Assembly: GCA_003342895.1 (NCBI GenBank)
Contig: PTFA01000279.1
Span: forward strand, 499,149 to 563,148
Direction: 5' to 3'
Source of the DNA: Casuarius casuarius
Lineage: Eukaryota; Chordata; Aves; Casuariiformes; Casuariidae
DNA length: 64,000 bases
Below, one piece after another: positions 54,101-62,155 of this stretch. The notes under the pieces are model-generated. The model did no database searches. It was not told where the DNA came from and worked only from the letters and a program-made list of their open reading frames with translations. How positions within the stretch are numbered: the first letter of the stretch is position 1; each line of letters begins with the position of its first letter. The position numbers were made by a program, and so were the translations under genes.

Positions 54101-54684
54101 CTGTTGGGGAGCAGTGAGGGCTGGATGCTCCACAAGGGAAGGTGAGCTGTGAGCAAAGCATGATAATAAGGCAGGTGTGAGCAGTGGCCTCACCAGCAAG
54201 GATCCAGGATGCAGACTGGCAAGTTGAGTCAGGATCAGGGCCAGAGACAGTGGTCAGGGTCAGACACAGGCTAGCAATCACTTGACAAGTAATGGGGTAG
54301 GTCCAAGGTAAGGCCAGGAAGCTGCGCTGGTGGGTCTGGGTTAGACTTGTGGAGGCAGAAGGCTGGGCGCAGACCTAGCTGCTGCAGAGCTGCTGTGTAA
54401 CACAGGCAGGGGGCCAGCAGTAAAGCCTAAAAGGGAGATGTGCCCTGAGCCCTGACATCCGGCAGGATCCTGGTTCTAATACCGGTGTTTCTTTCCTCTT
54501 TCTGCAGGTGGTGAAACGCCTTCCCAAAACTCGATCAGGGAAGATCATGAGAAGGCTGCTCAGGAAAGTGGTTGCTGAACAGTCAAGTGACATGGGAGAT
54601 ACCACCACACTCGATGATCCAAGCGTCATCATGGAGATACTGGATGCTTACCAGAAATACAAAAAGGAGAAGAGTTCTTCCTAG
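17620..54684 (+). CDS. ACSS1: Acetyl-CoA synthetase 2-like, mitochondrial (14 coding exons)
   Basis: ACSS1 joins acetate to CoA in mitochondria through an acetyl-AMP intermediate, supplying acetyl-CoA for oxidation. CDS join: 17620-17896, 21701-21797, 32601-32800, 34275-34450, 38017-38169, 39941-40088, 40393-40530, 41110-41202, 45835-45947, 46851-46977, 49066-49193, 50762-50825, 51380-51498, 54508-54684. The total is 2,010 nt, or 669 residues, close to the human protein (about 690). Residues 1-45 are Arg-rich without acids until Glu44, as in a mitochondrial presequence. The acetyl-CoA synthetase N-terminal domain follows, then the AMP-binding domain with [11 protein letters not shown] (274-284), TWWQTETGG (423-431) and TGDGAYR (512-518). 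Next come the hinge [15 protein letters not shown] (528-542) and the C-terminal domain with catalytic Lys623 in TRSGK. All introns are GT-AG and phases agree. In mammals this lysine is acetylated and controlled by SIRT3; conservation here is inferred. I see no break, frameshift or missing active-site residue. Confidence 0.97.
17897..21700 (+). other. ACSS1: ACSS1 intron 1
   Basis: This 3.8-kb intron carries the tail of the CpG island in its first 230 bp, Ns at 18,752 and 21,307, and an antisense CR1-like fragment near 21,000. No internal exon is recognised. Confidence 0.85.
20990..21095 (-). repeat. CR1 LINE 3'-end fragment, antisense
   Basis: The pattern 'atcacagaatagcagaag', then 'gatgtacctccaggaggtaa' and 'tcagcctt' resembles the antisense start of many sauropsid CR1 copies (ATCATAGAAT... 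GGGACCTCCAGGAGGTCATC). It is diverged and short. Confidence 0.5.
21701..21797 (+). CDS. ACSS1: ACSS1 coding exon 2
   Basis: Acceptor TTTCTTACAG| and donor ACAG|GTATGC flank 97 nt. It encodes [20 protein letters not shown] and continues to TYR, the beginning of the AMP-binding domain, where the conserved 'N-x-x-D-x-H' entry of the acetyl-CoA synthetase family lies. Confidence 0.95.
21798..32600 (+). other. ACSS1: ACSS1 intron 2
   Basis: At 10.8 kb this is the largest intron. It contains T-tracts (near 24,508-24,520 and 26,478-26,490), a perfect 20-bp tandem duplication at 27,287 and no recognised exon. Open frames at 28,987-29,370 and elsewhere lack flanking splice sites and family similarity. 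Its composition is T- and G-rich on the + strand, as expected for a gene transcribed rightward. Confidence 0.8.
27287..27326. repeat. Perfect 20-bp tandem duplication
   Basis: taatcattattagtccagat occurs twice head to tail (27,287-27,306 and 27,307-27,326) without a mismatch. This indicates a recent local duplication, or an assembly artefact in an AT-rich tract. Confidence 0.95.
32601..32800 (+). CDS. ACSS1: ACSS1 coding exon 3
   Basis: Acceptor GTGCTGCAG| and donor GACT|GTAAGT flank 200 nt. It encodes a conserved Rossmann-like part of the AMP-binding domain, including [20 protein letters not shown] and [14 protein letters not shown]. Confidence 0.96.
32801..34274 (+). other. ACSS1: ACSS1 intron 3
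   Basis: A 1.5-kb intron with a plus-oriented CR1 3' end near its right side and an N at 33,228. No exon is recognised. Confidence 0.85.
33940..34112 (+). repeat. CR1 LINE 3' end, sense
   Basis: This follows the CR1 3' consensus over about 170 bp: a 'ggtggaatagc' block, 'aggaagattagactgacag', 'ctgtcagtaatggtttagct', 'gactagacaacctctggagg', 'tccctgctgcctctaatgtc' and a terminal 'tgtaattct'. Among the CR1 pieces here it is the best preserved. It sits in the same orientation as ACSS1, about 160 bp before exon 4. Confidence 0.85.
34275..34450 (+). CDS. ACSS1: ACSS1 coding exon 4
   Basis: Acceptor CTTTTTTTAG| and donor GAAGAA|GTATGT flank 176 nt, ending in phase 0. It encodes [20 protein letters not shown] and continues to [10 protein letters not shown]. 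The GGRIIELK segment belongs to the CoA-binding face in bacterial Acs structures (family knowledge). Confidence 0.95.
34451..38016 (+). other. ACSS1: ACSS1 intron 4
   Basis: A 3.6-kb intron with Ns at 34,989 and 35,860. No exon or named repeat is recognised. Confidence 0.8.
38017..38169 (+). CDS. ACSS1: ACSS1 coding exon 5
   Basis: Acceptor TTTTTTCCTTAG| and donor CACAAG|GTAGTT flank 153 nt, phase 0 at both ends. It carries the P-loop-like ATP-binding motif [11 protein letters not shown] (residues 274-284), the signature of the adenylate-forming superfamily. A 51-codon symmetrical exon could be skipped without frameshift, but the product would lose ATP binding. Confidence 0.96.
38170..39940 (+). 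other. ACSS1: ACSS1 intron 5
   Basis: A 1.8-kb intron with Ns at 38,490 and 39,655 and a possible MIR fragment near 38,640. Open frames at 39,553-40,153 run into exon 6 in other frames and are not genes. Confidence 0.8.
38615..38700 (+). repeat. Possible MIR-type SINE fragment
   Basis: tgtgatcttggctaaatgct followed by a pyrimidine-rich block resembles the MIR core (TGTGACCTTGGGCAAGTCACTT). The match is short and diverged. Confidence 0.3.
39941..40088 (+). CDS. ACSS1: ACSS1 coding exon 6
   Basis: Acceptor ATCTTTGCAG| and donor CCCAG|GTGAGG flank 148 nt. It encodes [20 protein letters not shown] and [20 protein letters not shown], the core adenylation motif with the conserved [10 protein letters not shown]. 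Confidence 0.96.
40393..40530 (+). CDS. ACSS1: ACSS1 coding exon 7
   Basis: Acceptor TCTCGCAG| and donor TCAG|GTGAGA flank 138 nt. It encodes [20 protein letters not shown] and continues to LKTLGS. The preceding intron 6 is only 304 bp and the following intron 7 is 579 bp; neither holds anything recognised. Confidence 0.96.
41110..41202 (+). CDS. ACSS1: ACSS1 coding exon 8
   Basis: Acceptor TGGATCTAG| and donor ACAG|GTAAAA flank 93 nt. It encodes [10 protein letters not shown] through DTWWQT. The WWQTETGG motif, completed by exon 9, contains the tryptophan that in bacterial Acs limits the acyl pocket to acetate. Confidence 0.95.
41203..45834 (+). other. ACSS1: ACSS1 intron 8
   Basis: A 4.6-kb intron with an LTR-like segment near 43.75-44.03 kb (listed), an N at 43,763 and no recognised exon. 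Confidence 0.8.
43735..44035 (+). mobile_element. LTR-like or transcribed-insert fragment
   Basis: This segment differs from the flanking intron. It begins with an aagaaaatggtcgcggaggg block, contains an ETS-like CCGGAAGT at 43,808-43,815 and ends with an AATAAA at 43,931-43,936. Promoter-like and polyadenylation-like signals within about 200 bp suggest a solo LTR or a processed insert. No terminal repeats or target duplications are evident, and no coding match is recognised. Confidence 0.25.
45835..45947 (+). CDS. ACSS1: ACSS1 coding exon 9
   Basis: Acceptor TTATTCTTCCAG| and donor GAGAAT|GTGAGT flank 113 nt. It encodes (E)[16 protein letters not shown] and [18 protein letters not shown], finishing the A5 motif started in exon 8. 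The following intron 9 (903 bp) holds nothing recognised. Confidence 0.95.
46851..46977 (+). CDS. ACSS1: ACSS1 coding exon 10
   Basis: Acceptor GAACCTGCAG| and donor CCCAG|GTAAGG flank 127 nt. It encodes [20 protein letters not shown] and [20 protein letters not shown] followed by YP. Confidence 0.95.
46978..49065 (+). other. ACSS1: ACSS1 intron 10
   Basis: A 2.1-kb intron with a possible antisense CR1 start near 47,250. No exon is recognised. Confidence 0.8.
47245..47345 (-). repeat. Possible CR1 LINE 3'-end fragment, antisense
   Basis: gaacatagaatgggaaagta followed by cctcctgtgttactgaatc resembles an antisense CR1 tail (CATAGAA..GGAAGGGACCTCCTGGGTCATC). It is short and diverged. Confidence 0.45.
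49066..49193 (+). CDS. ACSS1: ACSS1 coding exon 11
   Basis: Acceptor TTTACTGTAG| and donor GCTATG|GTAAGT flank 128 nt. It encodes the ribose-binding TGDGAYR motif (Asp514) and the hinge motif [15 protein letters not shown] (528-542), about which the C-terminal domain rotates between half-reactions. The following intron 11 (1.6 kb) holds only short TATG-type simple repeats near 49,965-50,000. Confidence 0.96.
50762..50825 (+). CDS. ACSS1: ACSS1 coding exon 12
   Basis: At 64 nt this is the shortest exon, encoding [20 protein letters not shown] with a following E. The acceptor is TTTTTGTGAAG|, with A at -3 instead of the preferred pyrimidine, so it is the weakest of the 13 acceptors by eye. The tract before it is T-rich. 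The donor is GAAG|GTATGT. Skipping would shift the frame. The following intron 12 (554 bp) has a TATG/CATA simple repeat near 50,985-51,010. Confidence 0.93.
51380..51498 (+). CDS. ACSS1: ACSS1 coding exon 13
   Basis: Acceptor TTTTTCTTCCAG| and donor ATTCTG|GTAAGT flank 119 nt. It encodes [20 protein letters not shown] and [16 protein letters not shown], the body of the C-terminal lid domain. Confidence 0.95.
52587..54432 (-). mobile_element. Decayed Ty3/gypsy LTR retrotransposon, minus strand
   Basis: An integrase relic (53,160-54,000) is bracketed by two related 55-bp segments in the same orientation (52,590-52,645 and 54,376-54,430), possibly what remains of the LTRs. Minus-strand sequence near 54,200-54,290 has CTGACCCTGACC phrasing like the LTR-like segment at 12.6-13.0 kb. 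No gag, protease or reverse transcriptase is recognisable, so the internal region is heavily deleted. It lies antisense in ACSS1 intron 13, the tolerated orientation for an intronic insertion. Exact ends were not found. Confidence 0.65.
53160..54000 (-). pseudogene. Ty3/gypsy integrase relic (zinc finger, core and C-terminal region)
   Basis: Conceptual translation of the minus strand gives, in order and across several frames, pieces of a chromovirus-type integrase. First is the end of the HHCC finger ([12 protein letters not shown], about 53,975), then the leader [12 protein letters not shown]. Core fragments follow around [15 protein letters not shown] (about 53,800) and [11 protein letters not shown] with ALEQYLQCY (about 53,660-53,560). 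Then LPLAEFA-type residues appear near 53,490, an [12 protein letters not shown]...GDQVWLS block near 53,270, and [15 protein letters not shown] near 53,150. Reading frame changes and stop codons show it is dead. Family assignment is from motif order; the subfamily is not determinable by eye. Confidence 0.85.
54508..54684 (+). CDS. ACSS1: ACSS1 coding exon 14 and stop
   Basis: Acceptor CTTTCTGCAG| opens 177 nt ending in TAG at 54,682-54,684. It encodes [20 protein letters not shown] with catalytic Lys623 (TRSGK), then an acidic and polar tail ending in EKSSS. The tail is shorter and more divergent than the core, as usual in this family. Confidence 0.96.
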   Translation: MVKRLPKTRSGKIMRRLLRKVVAEQSSDMGDTTTLDDPSVIMEILDAYQKYKKEKSSS

Positions 54685-56370
54685 TGGGCAGCTCTGGAAT
54701 CTCCGTCCTCTGGAAATATGGAGGGTCTCAAATAACCAGGCAAACAGCATGTTTTTTTTCTTGCTGTTTTTTGCAAAACTGTTCCCTTCTAGAAGAACAA
54801 GATCTTCTCTTGCACAACATCGCTTGAGATGTCCTGAGCTAGGAGCAATCTGCAGTCTTGCATAATCAATTTGCTGTAACTGAACTCCCTTTTGTTGCTT
54901 TTAGGCCTGATGTAGAACAGCTGTTGGGGTTTCTGTTGGCTACGATGAAATTAAGAGTAGCTGAAGGAAAGTGAAGATATTAATGTTTCTCATTTTAATG
55001 TTCCTGTATAGGGAAAGGTTTTATACAATACTTTTGCTGTTTTAAAAGCAGCCCTGGAATACACTTCTTCAATGTTTCCTTCAGTTTGGATATCCAAGTT
55101 CAAGTAGTTGTACTTAACTGCAACTCTGGTGCCTTTTCAGCAATGGTGGATATTCCAGTAGGTATTTCACATGTGCTAACGGGAAATGAGAAGGGCATGG
55201 CTAATCTGATTTGGTAATTCTTTTTGTTACCCAGTTCTTCCGATACCTCCTTGGGCTTTCCTTGCAAGGACTTGTTTGCCCAAGATGGTGAACCTGTGTC
55301 CTTTCCTGTCCCACCTGGGCAACCCGGTACTGGCAGTTGGAGCTACAAGACTGAGCCTTTCCCTAGAGTCCCTCCACGTCCTCAGTGCATTGCCAGTTGC
55401 GTAGGAGGGATCCAGTCACAAGTGTTTTTATTCTGACTTGAGAAACTAAGATCATCAGCTGAGTTTTTAAAGTGACCATGCTCTTCCCCACTGGTGATGC
55501 CAGCTGGGTCAGTGCTGTCCCACTGTCATTCACTTTTGCAGATCAGGTGAGGCAACCTACAACTAGTAGATCTCTGTTATTGGTTGATAGTTTATGTAGG
55601 TGCCTTCATTTCTTGGAGCCCCTGTGAAAAGGGGACGATGTTTGCTTTGCTGTCTCTCAGAGGAGGTTTGAGAAACAAAATCGTAAAGTGCTCAAGAGGG
55701 GTTTGAAGTGGAGGGAGATTTGGAGCAGGGAGATTCTGTCTCCCTCTTGCTGTAGTGCTGGAGAGTTCATGGTGACTGTCTGAACTGTGTGATTTGTGAC
55801 CAAACAATAGTTAAAGCAATGGTTATTTTAGCCCACTTCCAAATGGCTTGTAGTCTTGTTTGCCCCAACAGAGACAGGCACTCTAGTGTGGAGACAGGTT
55901 GGTTCTTCTGTCAGAAGTTCTGTCTTAATGCTATTGTTTCAAGTTGTACTCTACCATGTCTGTCCCTTTCATATGCCACCATGCTGATGTTCCAAAGAGC
56001 TAACTGCCGGGGGGTACCTGCAAATCCCATAATCCACAGAAAACAAGGAGAAAGCAAATCCTTTTAGGTGTCTTCTAGAAATTGATGGTAGTATTCTTGA
56101 CCAGCAACCTCAGGATAACAGGGTACTGTTGTAACAAAATAGTCCTCGTCTTTCAGATGCTTTCAAAATTGCAACAAATATATTAAGTGTTTCATTTCTG
56201 GAGTCTTTTGTGTTTTATCATGGACAAGTTTTGATTGAAGTGCTACTTATTGTTGGGCTGTTTAAAGAATTCAGTAGTAGGTCTCCTCTATTAGGTCACT
56301 GATGGTCATGAAAAGACCTGTAGTTACTAAGTGCCTTTGAGACTTCTGCAACTCTGTCAAATTGGATTAA
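54685..56370 (+). other. ACSS1: Probable ACSS1 3' UTR, end unresolved
   Basis: After the stop codon no canonical AATAAA was seen in the first 1.6 kb. An ATTAAA occurs at 56,365-56,370 and is one candidate polyadenylation signal. The sequence is T-rich on the + strand, consistent with transcription, and open frames within it show no family similarity. Confidence 0.4.
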
Positions 56371-56688
56371 AGTTGGTTGAGGGGTTCAGAGTGGTTGGAG
56401 AGGCCACAAAGAGCATGCCAGGAAGGCAGGGTAGTGTTAGGAGGAGGCTGAATCCCGCAGTCTGATACGGGCAAGGCTGCAGCAGCACCATGCCCCCAGC
56501 TCCAGCCAGTAGCAAGGCTGAGTATGTATTCCTACTAGGCATATACACACGAACACATGTATACAACACATATATACATATAAACATGGCTGGCCACACA
56601 GATCAACACAGACAGGCACACACAGCACCTCTCTGGCTGATCAGGATGAAGGTCCGTTAGTGAGAAATATATACATATATATGATGTG

Positions 56689-57225
56689 GATCTCTTGAGT
56701 AGCTGGGCTTAGACATTCAGACTATATAGTAGCTGTCCCCTGGATCCCGTCTCCCCAGTGGCTGGCACCTGGACATATGAGCCCCTGAGACTCACAGCCC
56801 CACTCCAGCTGCTGCCTCCCCTCACTCACAGGTGCATGCAGAGATACACACACATGTTGGGATCCCCCAGTTGTTGGGCTTTGACACTCAGTCTACCCAG
56901 TAGCTGGTCCTTGATCCTCATTCTTCCCAGATGCCTCACCCCTAGACACACACACAGACACACACACACATGCACTCACACGGATCTCACTTGACTCCCC
57001 TGGTCCCTCAGGTAACCAACTCCTCTTGTGCCCCTTCGAGACGTACACATAGATGTGGCTCCGAGGCCTACTGGCCAGCTAGTGTGGCTGGGTATTTGCT
57101 AGCAATCACACACCGACTTACATACCCTCACAGACTCCAGTTACTGGCATCACAGACACAGGTGCCTTGTGACTGTGATCCCACTCCAGTTGCTGGCACT
57201 TAGACCTCCACACACACATGCACAC
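56689..57225. repeat. Tandem repeat with a unit of about 172 bp, diverged
   Basis: Units starting with GATC at 56,689 and 56,861 align over about 90 bp (AGTAGCTGGGCTTAGACA against AGTTGTTGGGCTTTGACA, followed by CAGTAGCTG and CTTCCCAG-type blocks) and each ends in CA-rich sequence. A third, shorter and more diverged unit starts near 56,983, and CCAGTTGCTGGCA-type cores continue to about 57,210. This may be a satellite fragment or the leader or LTR of an endogenous retroelement reading leftward; I could not decide. Confidence 0.6.
56945..56973. repeat. (CA)n microsatellite
   Basis: About 29 bases of CA dinucleotides with single interruptions, inside the second unit of the 172-bp repeat. Shorter CA runs occur near 56,849 and 57,211, and TATA/CATA simple repeats near 56,560-56,585 and 56,668-56,683. 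Confidence 0.85.
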
Positions 57226-60200
57226 AGAAGAGAGAGATCCTCACCCAGGAAAATAGTTAGAAGTGGAGTTTAAAGAGAAGATAGGACAAACTGCACTGAT
57301 CAAGTGCAGAGCATGGGTCAGACCAACATACTGATCAACAACCTGTTTTACAGCTGGTGGGTCTCTTTTATCCCCTTATCCCTCAATTTTCCTGTGCTCG
57401 TTCCTCCCCAAACCACATTGATCCCTCCCTTTCCCCTGCCTTTGGTTCCTGTCCTAAACATCCTGTAGTAAGTTCTGTGCAATCCTGAAATGCTCTTTCC
57501 CTCCACTCCATAATGTGTCCCCCTCCAAGCAGTGACTTCCCTCACTCTGCGAGGCGATGGGGAGAGATGCTCCTGGTGACTCACCACGACGGGTGCCACC
57601 CCAGCCCATGGGGCTCAGGGTATTACTCGAATACCCCCACCTGTCACTGTTCCTCTGCACTCCTTTTTATCACATAACCTAACAGGTAGAGAATTCCTCT
57701 CCTCTTCCCGGATGTAAAAGCTCAAGGTATACACCAGCACAGGTGTGGTACTGATCCCAGGAGTGTGTGCCCCGAGGGCTAAGACAGAACTTCATCTTAA
57801 CCTGCCCAAGACAGGTGACTACTAACCACTGATCCAGGACTGTGGCTGGAGTCACTGAGTCCTGCTTTGAAGTTCTGCCTCTCTCTTATTATTATCTCAG
57901 CTGATGGTCAGTTTAGTTCCGTGGAGCTGCGTGATTTGGCCCACGAGACCTCCGAGTAATTGGCAGAATAGCCAACTTTTGCTGTACTTTTACAGGGGTG
58001 GCTTACTGCTGAATTCAAGTGCAACAGCACTGCTTTTCCAGTGGGACTGTGTACGGGAGGGACAGTCTGTATCCCTAACTGGAGATGGGGGAAGGAATTG
58101 GCTAACTGACACTGAAGGACGGGGAGGGGAGTGGTGAGGTTTTTGGCCAGCAGAGATTCTGGTGCAGAATGGGGAAGCAAGCTGCTCGAAGTACAATGTA
58201 CTCTCAAAGACAGGTGTGTTGTCTCAGATCCCAGAGTTCCTGTGTATATGCTAGCTGCATTTTTGGGGGGTTTTAATTAATTAATTTAAATTTTCTGGAT
58301 AATGCAGTAGAGAAGATCATGTTTCCTTAAAATTCCCATCCTTCTGATTGTAGTCCATTCTGCTTAGAGTAAAGAGAGACCCTATGGACCTTCGTGGGAA
58401 GTCCCAGATCAGGATTTGATAGAGTTGACAGGAAGTTAATATTTCAGGAGACAGTCACGACATATATCCTCTATTGCCATTACAAAAGAAAAAGCCTTCC
58501 CCCTTAAGTGATTTTTCAAGAGGGAAGCAGCCAGGAGCTTATGCTTTAAACAGAAAAAAAAGACTCCTTTGTTTAAACAAGTTGTCTCTATACAATCTGA
58601 AATATAGTGTGGAGGAGGAAAGATGACCTTTGAACAAGACTGCACAGTTTACTTTTAGTCAAGAGAGCATTCGCTATATTATGGTTATAGAATTTCCCTA
58701 TCTTGTCAACCTCAAGTTTCCCATGGTAAGCCGTGACCCTATAAATGCTGTCATGGACCAATAGTCGAATTCCCTTGAACTACCTGGAGACTACCATGGG
58801 AGGAATAATGTGCAGCTTTGGTGTTTGCCATACCAAGACATTCATCATATAATTCATCTGCTCAGGGAAAAACGGAGATTCGTGTGCTCCCATGCCTGCA
58901 TCTGTGTTGCCTCAGCATGCACGGACTTAGGGACCACAGCTGCCAAGGAGGTTACAGACTGGCCGTTTTACAGCAGCAGCCCAGTCAAATTCACAGCCGT
59001 GCAGGCTACAGTGTGGACAGACCGCAGTTACAAACAAGCCTCAAAATGTGAATTTGTGAAGCCTCTCAAGCACCTCTGCTAAAATTGCCTGTCACCAGCA
59101 TGTGCAAGGGTGCCACGTGGCATCCAGACAACATGATGGCCATGCTCTGTTTCTTCCTTGTGAGTTTCCTGAGCTGAGGTGTGGTCCTGGGGGTGCCCAC
59201 CAGCTTGGAGCCCTCCCAGGGTGTTCAGGGAGAGCACATTGTCTCTGCTGGAGCACTGCTGTGGTGCCTGTGTGGCATTCTGCAGTGCATGGCTCCTGCT
59301 GGGCAGACTCAGCCCCCAGCTCACCTTGCAAAATGGCACTTTTGTGAGTGTGGCTGCATCGCTCAGTTCCTCTAATAGCACCCTGCTGCTGGTGAAAACA
59401 GAGCTAGACAGAGGCTTGGAACTGGCACTTCTCGCTAAAAGAAAAGTATTGCGCTTTACTGCATAGGATGCTCATAGAAGACTTTGCCAGACATCAAATT
59501 TTCCAGAGAAAATCTGCCTCATAACTCTCCTTTTCTTCTTTTTCCCTGTGACCTCTGCTAACTGCAGTGGTTGCATCTTCAGTGTGAGCCTGAGGTGANT
59601 TTTCTCCAGGGCGTCATAACCATCAGCACTGCTGCATGTGACAGTGCTTTCTGCTTTGCGTGTAACTGTCTCATGTTCCCCCAGGCTTAGAGGATTGGGA
59701 AAGGGTCGCTCAGAGAGTGGTTCAGCCTGCAGGATTGGGACTGATGGTCTTAGTTCTTAAAATGCTCGGGAGGAGGTAAAAGACCCTGGGCCTGCTGCCT
59801 TTTGAGCTGATCTTCACTAATCAGTGAGGAAGATAAAGATATATGGAAGAGTTTACAGTGGCATTGTGGAACAAATTTGGGGATAGTTGCTTCAATCTGA
59901 AAAGCAGATCTGTTGGACTATTCTAAACCTTTTTGTGTCCAAGATTAATGTGTGGATAATTTGCCAGATTGCATTTGTAGCTTCATCAAAAGAGATCCAT
60001 AGTTGGTTTTACATGCTGCAATTTGTTATAAAGGGCAAACAGAAATCCTTAGTAAGGGAAGCAATTTCTGCCAGGGATGACGGTGTGTCTATTGTGGCAG
60101 AGTCTAGTTGTTATAAAACCTTACCATGCCTCTGCAATCTGCACTTGTTTTGTTCTCCCACTTGGTTGTGCTGGGGAGACCAGATCACGGTGCCTTTTCT

Positions 60201-61850
60201 TCCACTGGAGACACAGACCTTGATTTTCTTAATTTTAGGAAAGGAAAGTCCCTCTTTGTAGAGATGAGGGTTGTGTTGTATGCATTAATGCTAAGCGTTT
60301 AATTTCATTTTGCTTTCTTGTAATCATGCTTTAAACACATTTATTGTCCTTTACCAATATCAGTTTCTTCAATGATTTGTGTATTCAGATTTTCATTAAA
60401 AGAAATCTCTTTCTCTGTGTGATGGGTTGGTTTTGCATCATAGGCATCTCACTCTCCATCCCTTAAAGGCTTGGTGTTTTTTCAGTTCCTCAGACTTGCT
60501 TAAATGCCTTTCCTGATTATTTTGATTTGTCAGTACAGACCAAACAAAAGCAAAGAAGTTTGTGAGGATAAAATGAGCCAGCCTGTGGTCCAAATGCCTG
60601 TGCTAAAATTGCTCAGTGTTACTTTGCTACTTTTCTCTAAACAGTAACTCAGAGGGAATGAGCTGCTTCCAGAAAACTTCCACTGCGAAACATGTTAAAA
60701 AGTGGAAGAATTAGTGGTCCCATTTCAGTCAGCTGCATGTCTAGTTTGAATCCTGAGGTCCCAGGGCTCTCCTCTCATTGACTTGTGTGTTAAAAACAGA
60801 GAACAATTAATGGGAACAATTAATTATCATTAATTAATTTGGACAGTTCAGCTACTAAGCTCCTTGTTTTGTCCTATTTGGATGCACGCCCTGCACTAAT
60901 GGAAGAGGGATGAAAACAGGGTGTCTGGGGGGAAGATGAGACATGGTGTTACATAGCAAGTGTGTGTGTAGCTGTCCCAGAGCTCAACAGATCAGAGTGA
61001 GAAGGAATTTGTTTCCAGGTGCCAGGGATTATTTGTAAATGCTAGTGACATCCTCTGCAGGGGCCTTGTCTATTAAGGAGTAAGGCAGATTGTGTTTCTC
61101 CCCCTGCGTATCTCACATGGATAACACTATGGCTGCAGGGATGGATATTGAACATCCTTGTTAGCTGCTACTCCAGTTACATCCAGCAGCTGTTCCTGGG
61201 AAGCTTCCAATGCCACTCTTAGTTCCTGTGATGTTCTGGCAAGGGTTGCCTGGAACTAAAAGCCATGAAAGGGCTAGAAAGGCGGTTCCCCATCTCCTCA
61301 CTCTGTATTTTGCTGCTGCAACTGTGCTAATGATTTATTTACTGACAGAATTTCTTGGTAAAAGAGACTCTGTTTTCTAGCCTAACACAAGTGCATTCAG
61401 GGCCTATCTGTAACTAGTTACAGCCACAATAACTGATTTCAGTAACAAGTTTCTGGTTTTAAACTAAGCCTGAACAGATCATTATTTTTCAGCTTGAAAA
61501 CTGATAATTCTGTACAGGAAATTGTCTTTTGGCTGAGTCTAGAGGTGCAGCATGTTTCTCATGGCAGTGAAGCTACCCCTCGTCTGTCCTGGATTTGGGG
61601 ATATAAGTATTTGTAGCTTACTGGAGCGGTTACTTTTCTGGGGCAGAACTGATCAGATATACAAAATTACCAGCCTAAGAGCATTGGTAATGAATGATCT
61701 GCAGCAGTAGCTTTTTCACACTTGCTTCTATTCCTCGGCACCAGGTGTGTTTCTGCCTGGACTCCCTTCTTCTGCAGTGACGAGCTTAGTTTGGCTTTTT
61801 GGTCTCTGTTGAGACTAAGAGAGAGTGGAGAGCCCAGTGCTTTCAGAGCC
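57226..61850. other. Intergenic DNA, no gene recognised
   Basis: The part at 57,240-57,960 is C/T-rich on the + strand, contiguous with the tandem repeat and might be LTR-related. AT-rich patches with TTAATTAATT occur at 58,274-58,290 and 60,805-60,840. An N is at 59,599. Open frames at 58,810-59,466 overlap on both strands and resemble nothing known. Confidence 0.4.
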
Positions 61851-61864
61851 CACCTGGAATGTGG

Positions 61865-62015
61865 AAGACTGAATCCAATTTCTTCTTCTGCCTGAGTGAC
61901 ATTGGGGCTGCTGCTTGACTCTTCTGTGCCTCAGTCCCCCCCACCCCAGGGAACGGCAATAGCCTCACAGAATGGTTGGGAAGAGAAAAGTTTCACATGT
62001 TGTAGAATACTGTTA
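61865..62015 (+). repeat. MIR-type SINE fragment
   Basis: cctgagtgacattggggctg, then tgcttgactcttctgtgcct and cagtccccccc, matches the MIR core and 3' part (GTGACCTTGGGCAAGTCACTT ... CTGTGCCTCAGTTTCCCC). The following AGCCTCACAGAATGGTTGGG resembles the MIR tail (ACCTCATAGGGTTGTTG). Identification is from memory of the consensus. Confidence 0.6.
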
Positions 62016-62136
62016 GCAGGATCCTGAGGTGGGACATTTGTTCAAGCAGGCAGATGCCTTTCAGGAACAGGACCACTGAGCTCTCTTGCAGCTACTGGGC
62101 CTGTAGCCTGAATTCAACCTAAACAGAGGGAAGACT

Positions 62137-62155
62137 CCCCCCCCCCCCCCCCCCC
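62137..62155. repeat. 19-base C homopolymer
   Basis: An uninterrupted run of C (G on the minus strand). Length is likely inaccurate in the assembly and variable between individuals. Confidence 0.95.

Larger units (their letters stand above)
51499..54507 (+). other. ACSS1: ACSS1 intron 13 hosting a gypsy relic
   Basis: A 3.0-kb intron of which about the right two thirds appear to derive from a minus-oriented Ty3/gypsy insertion (listed separately). An N is at 52,027. Confidence 0.85.
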
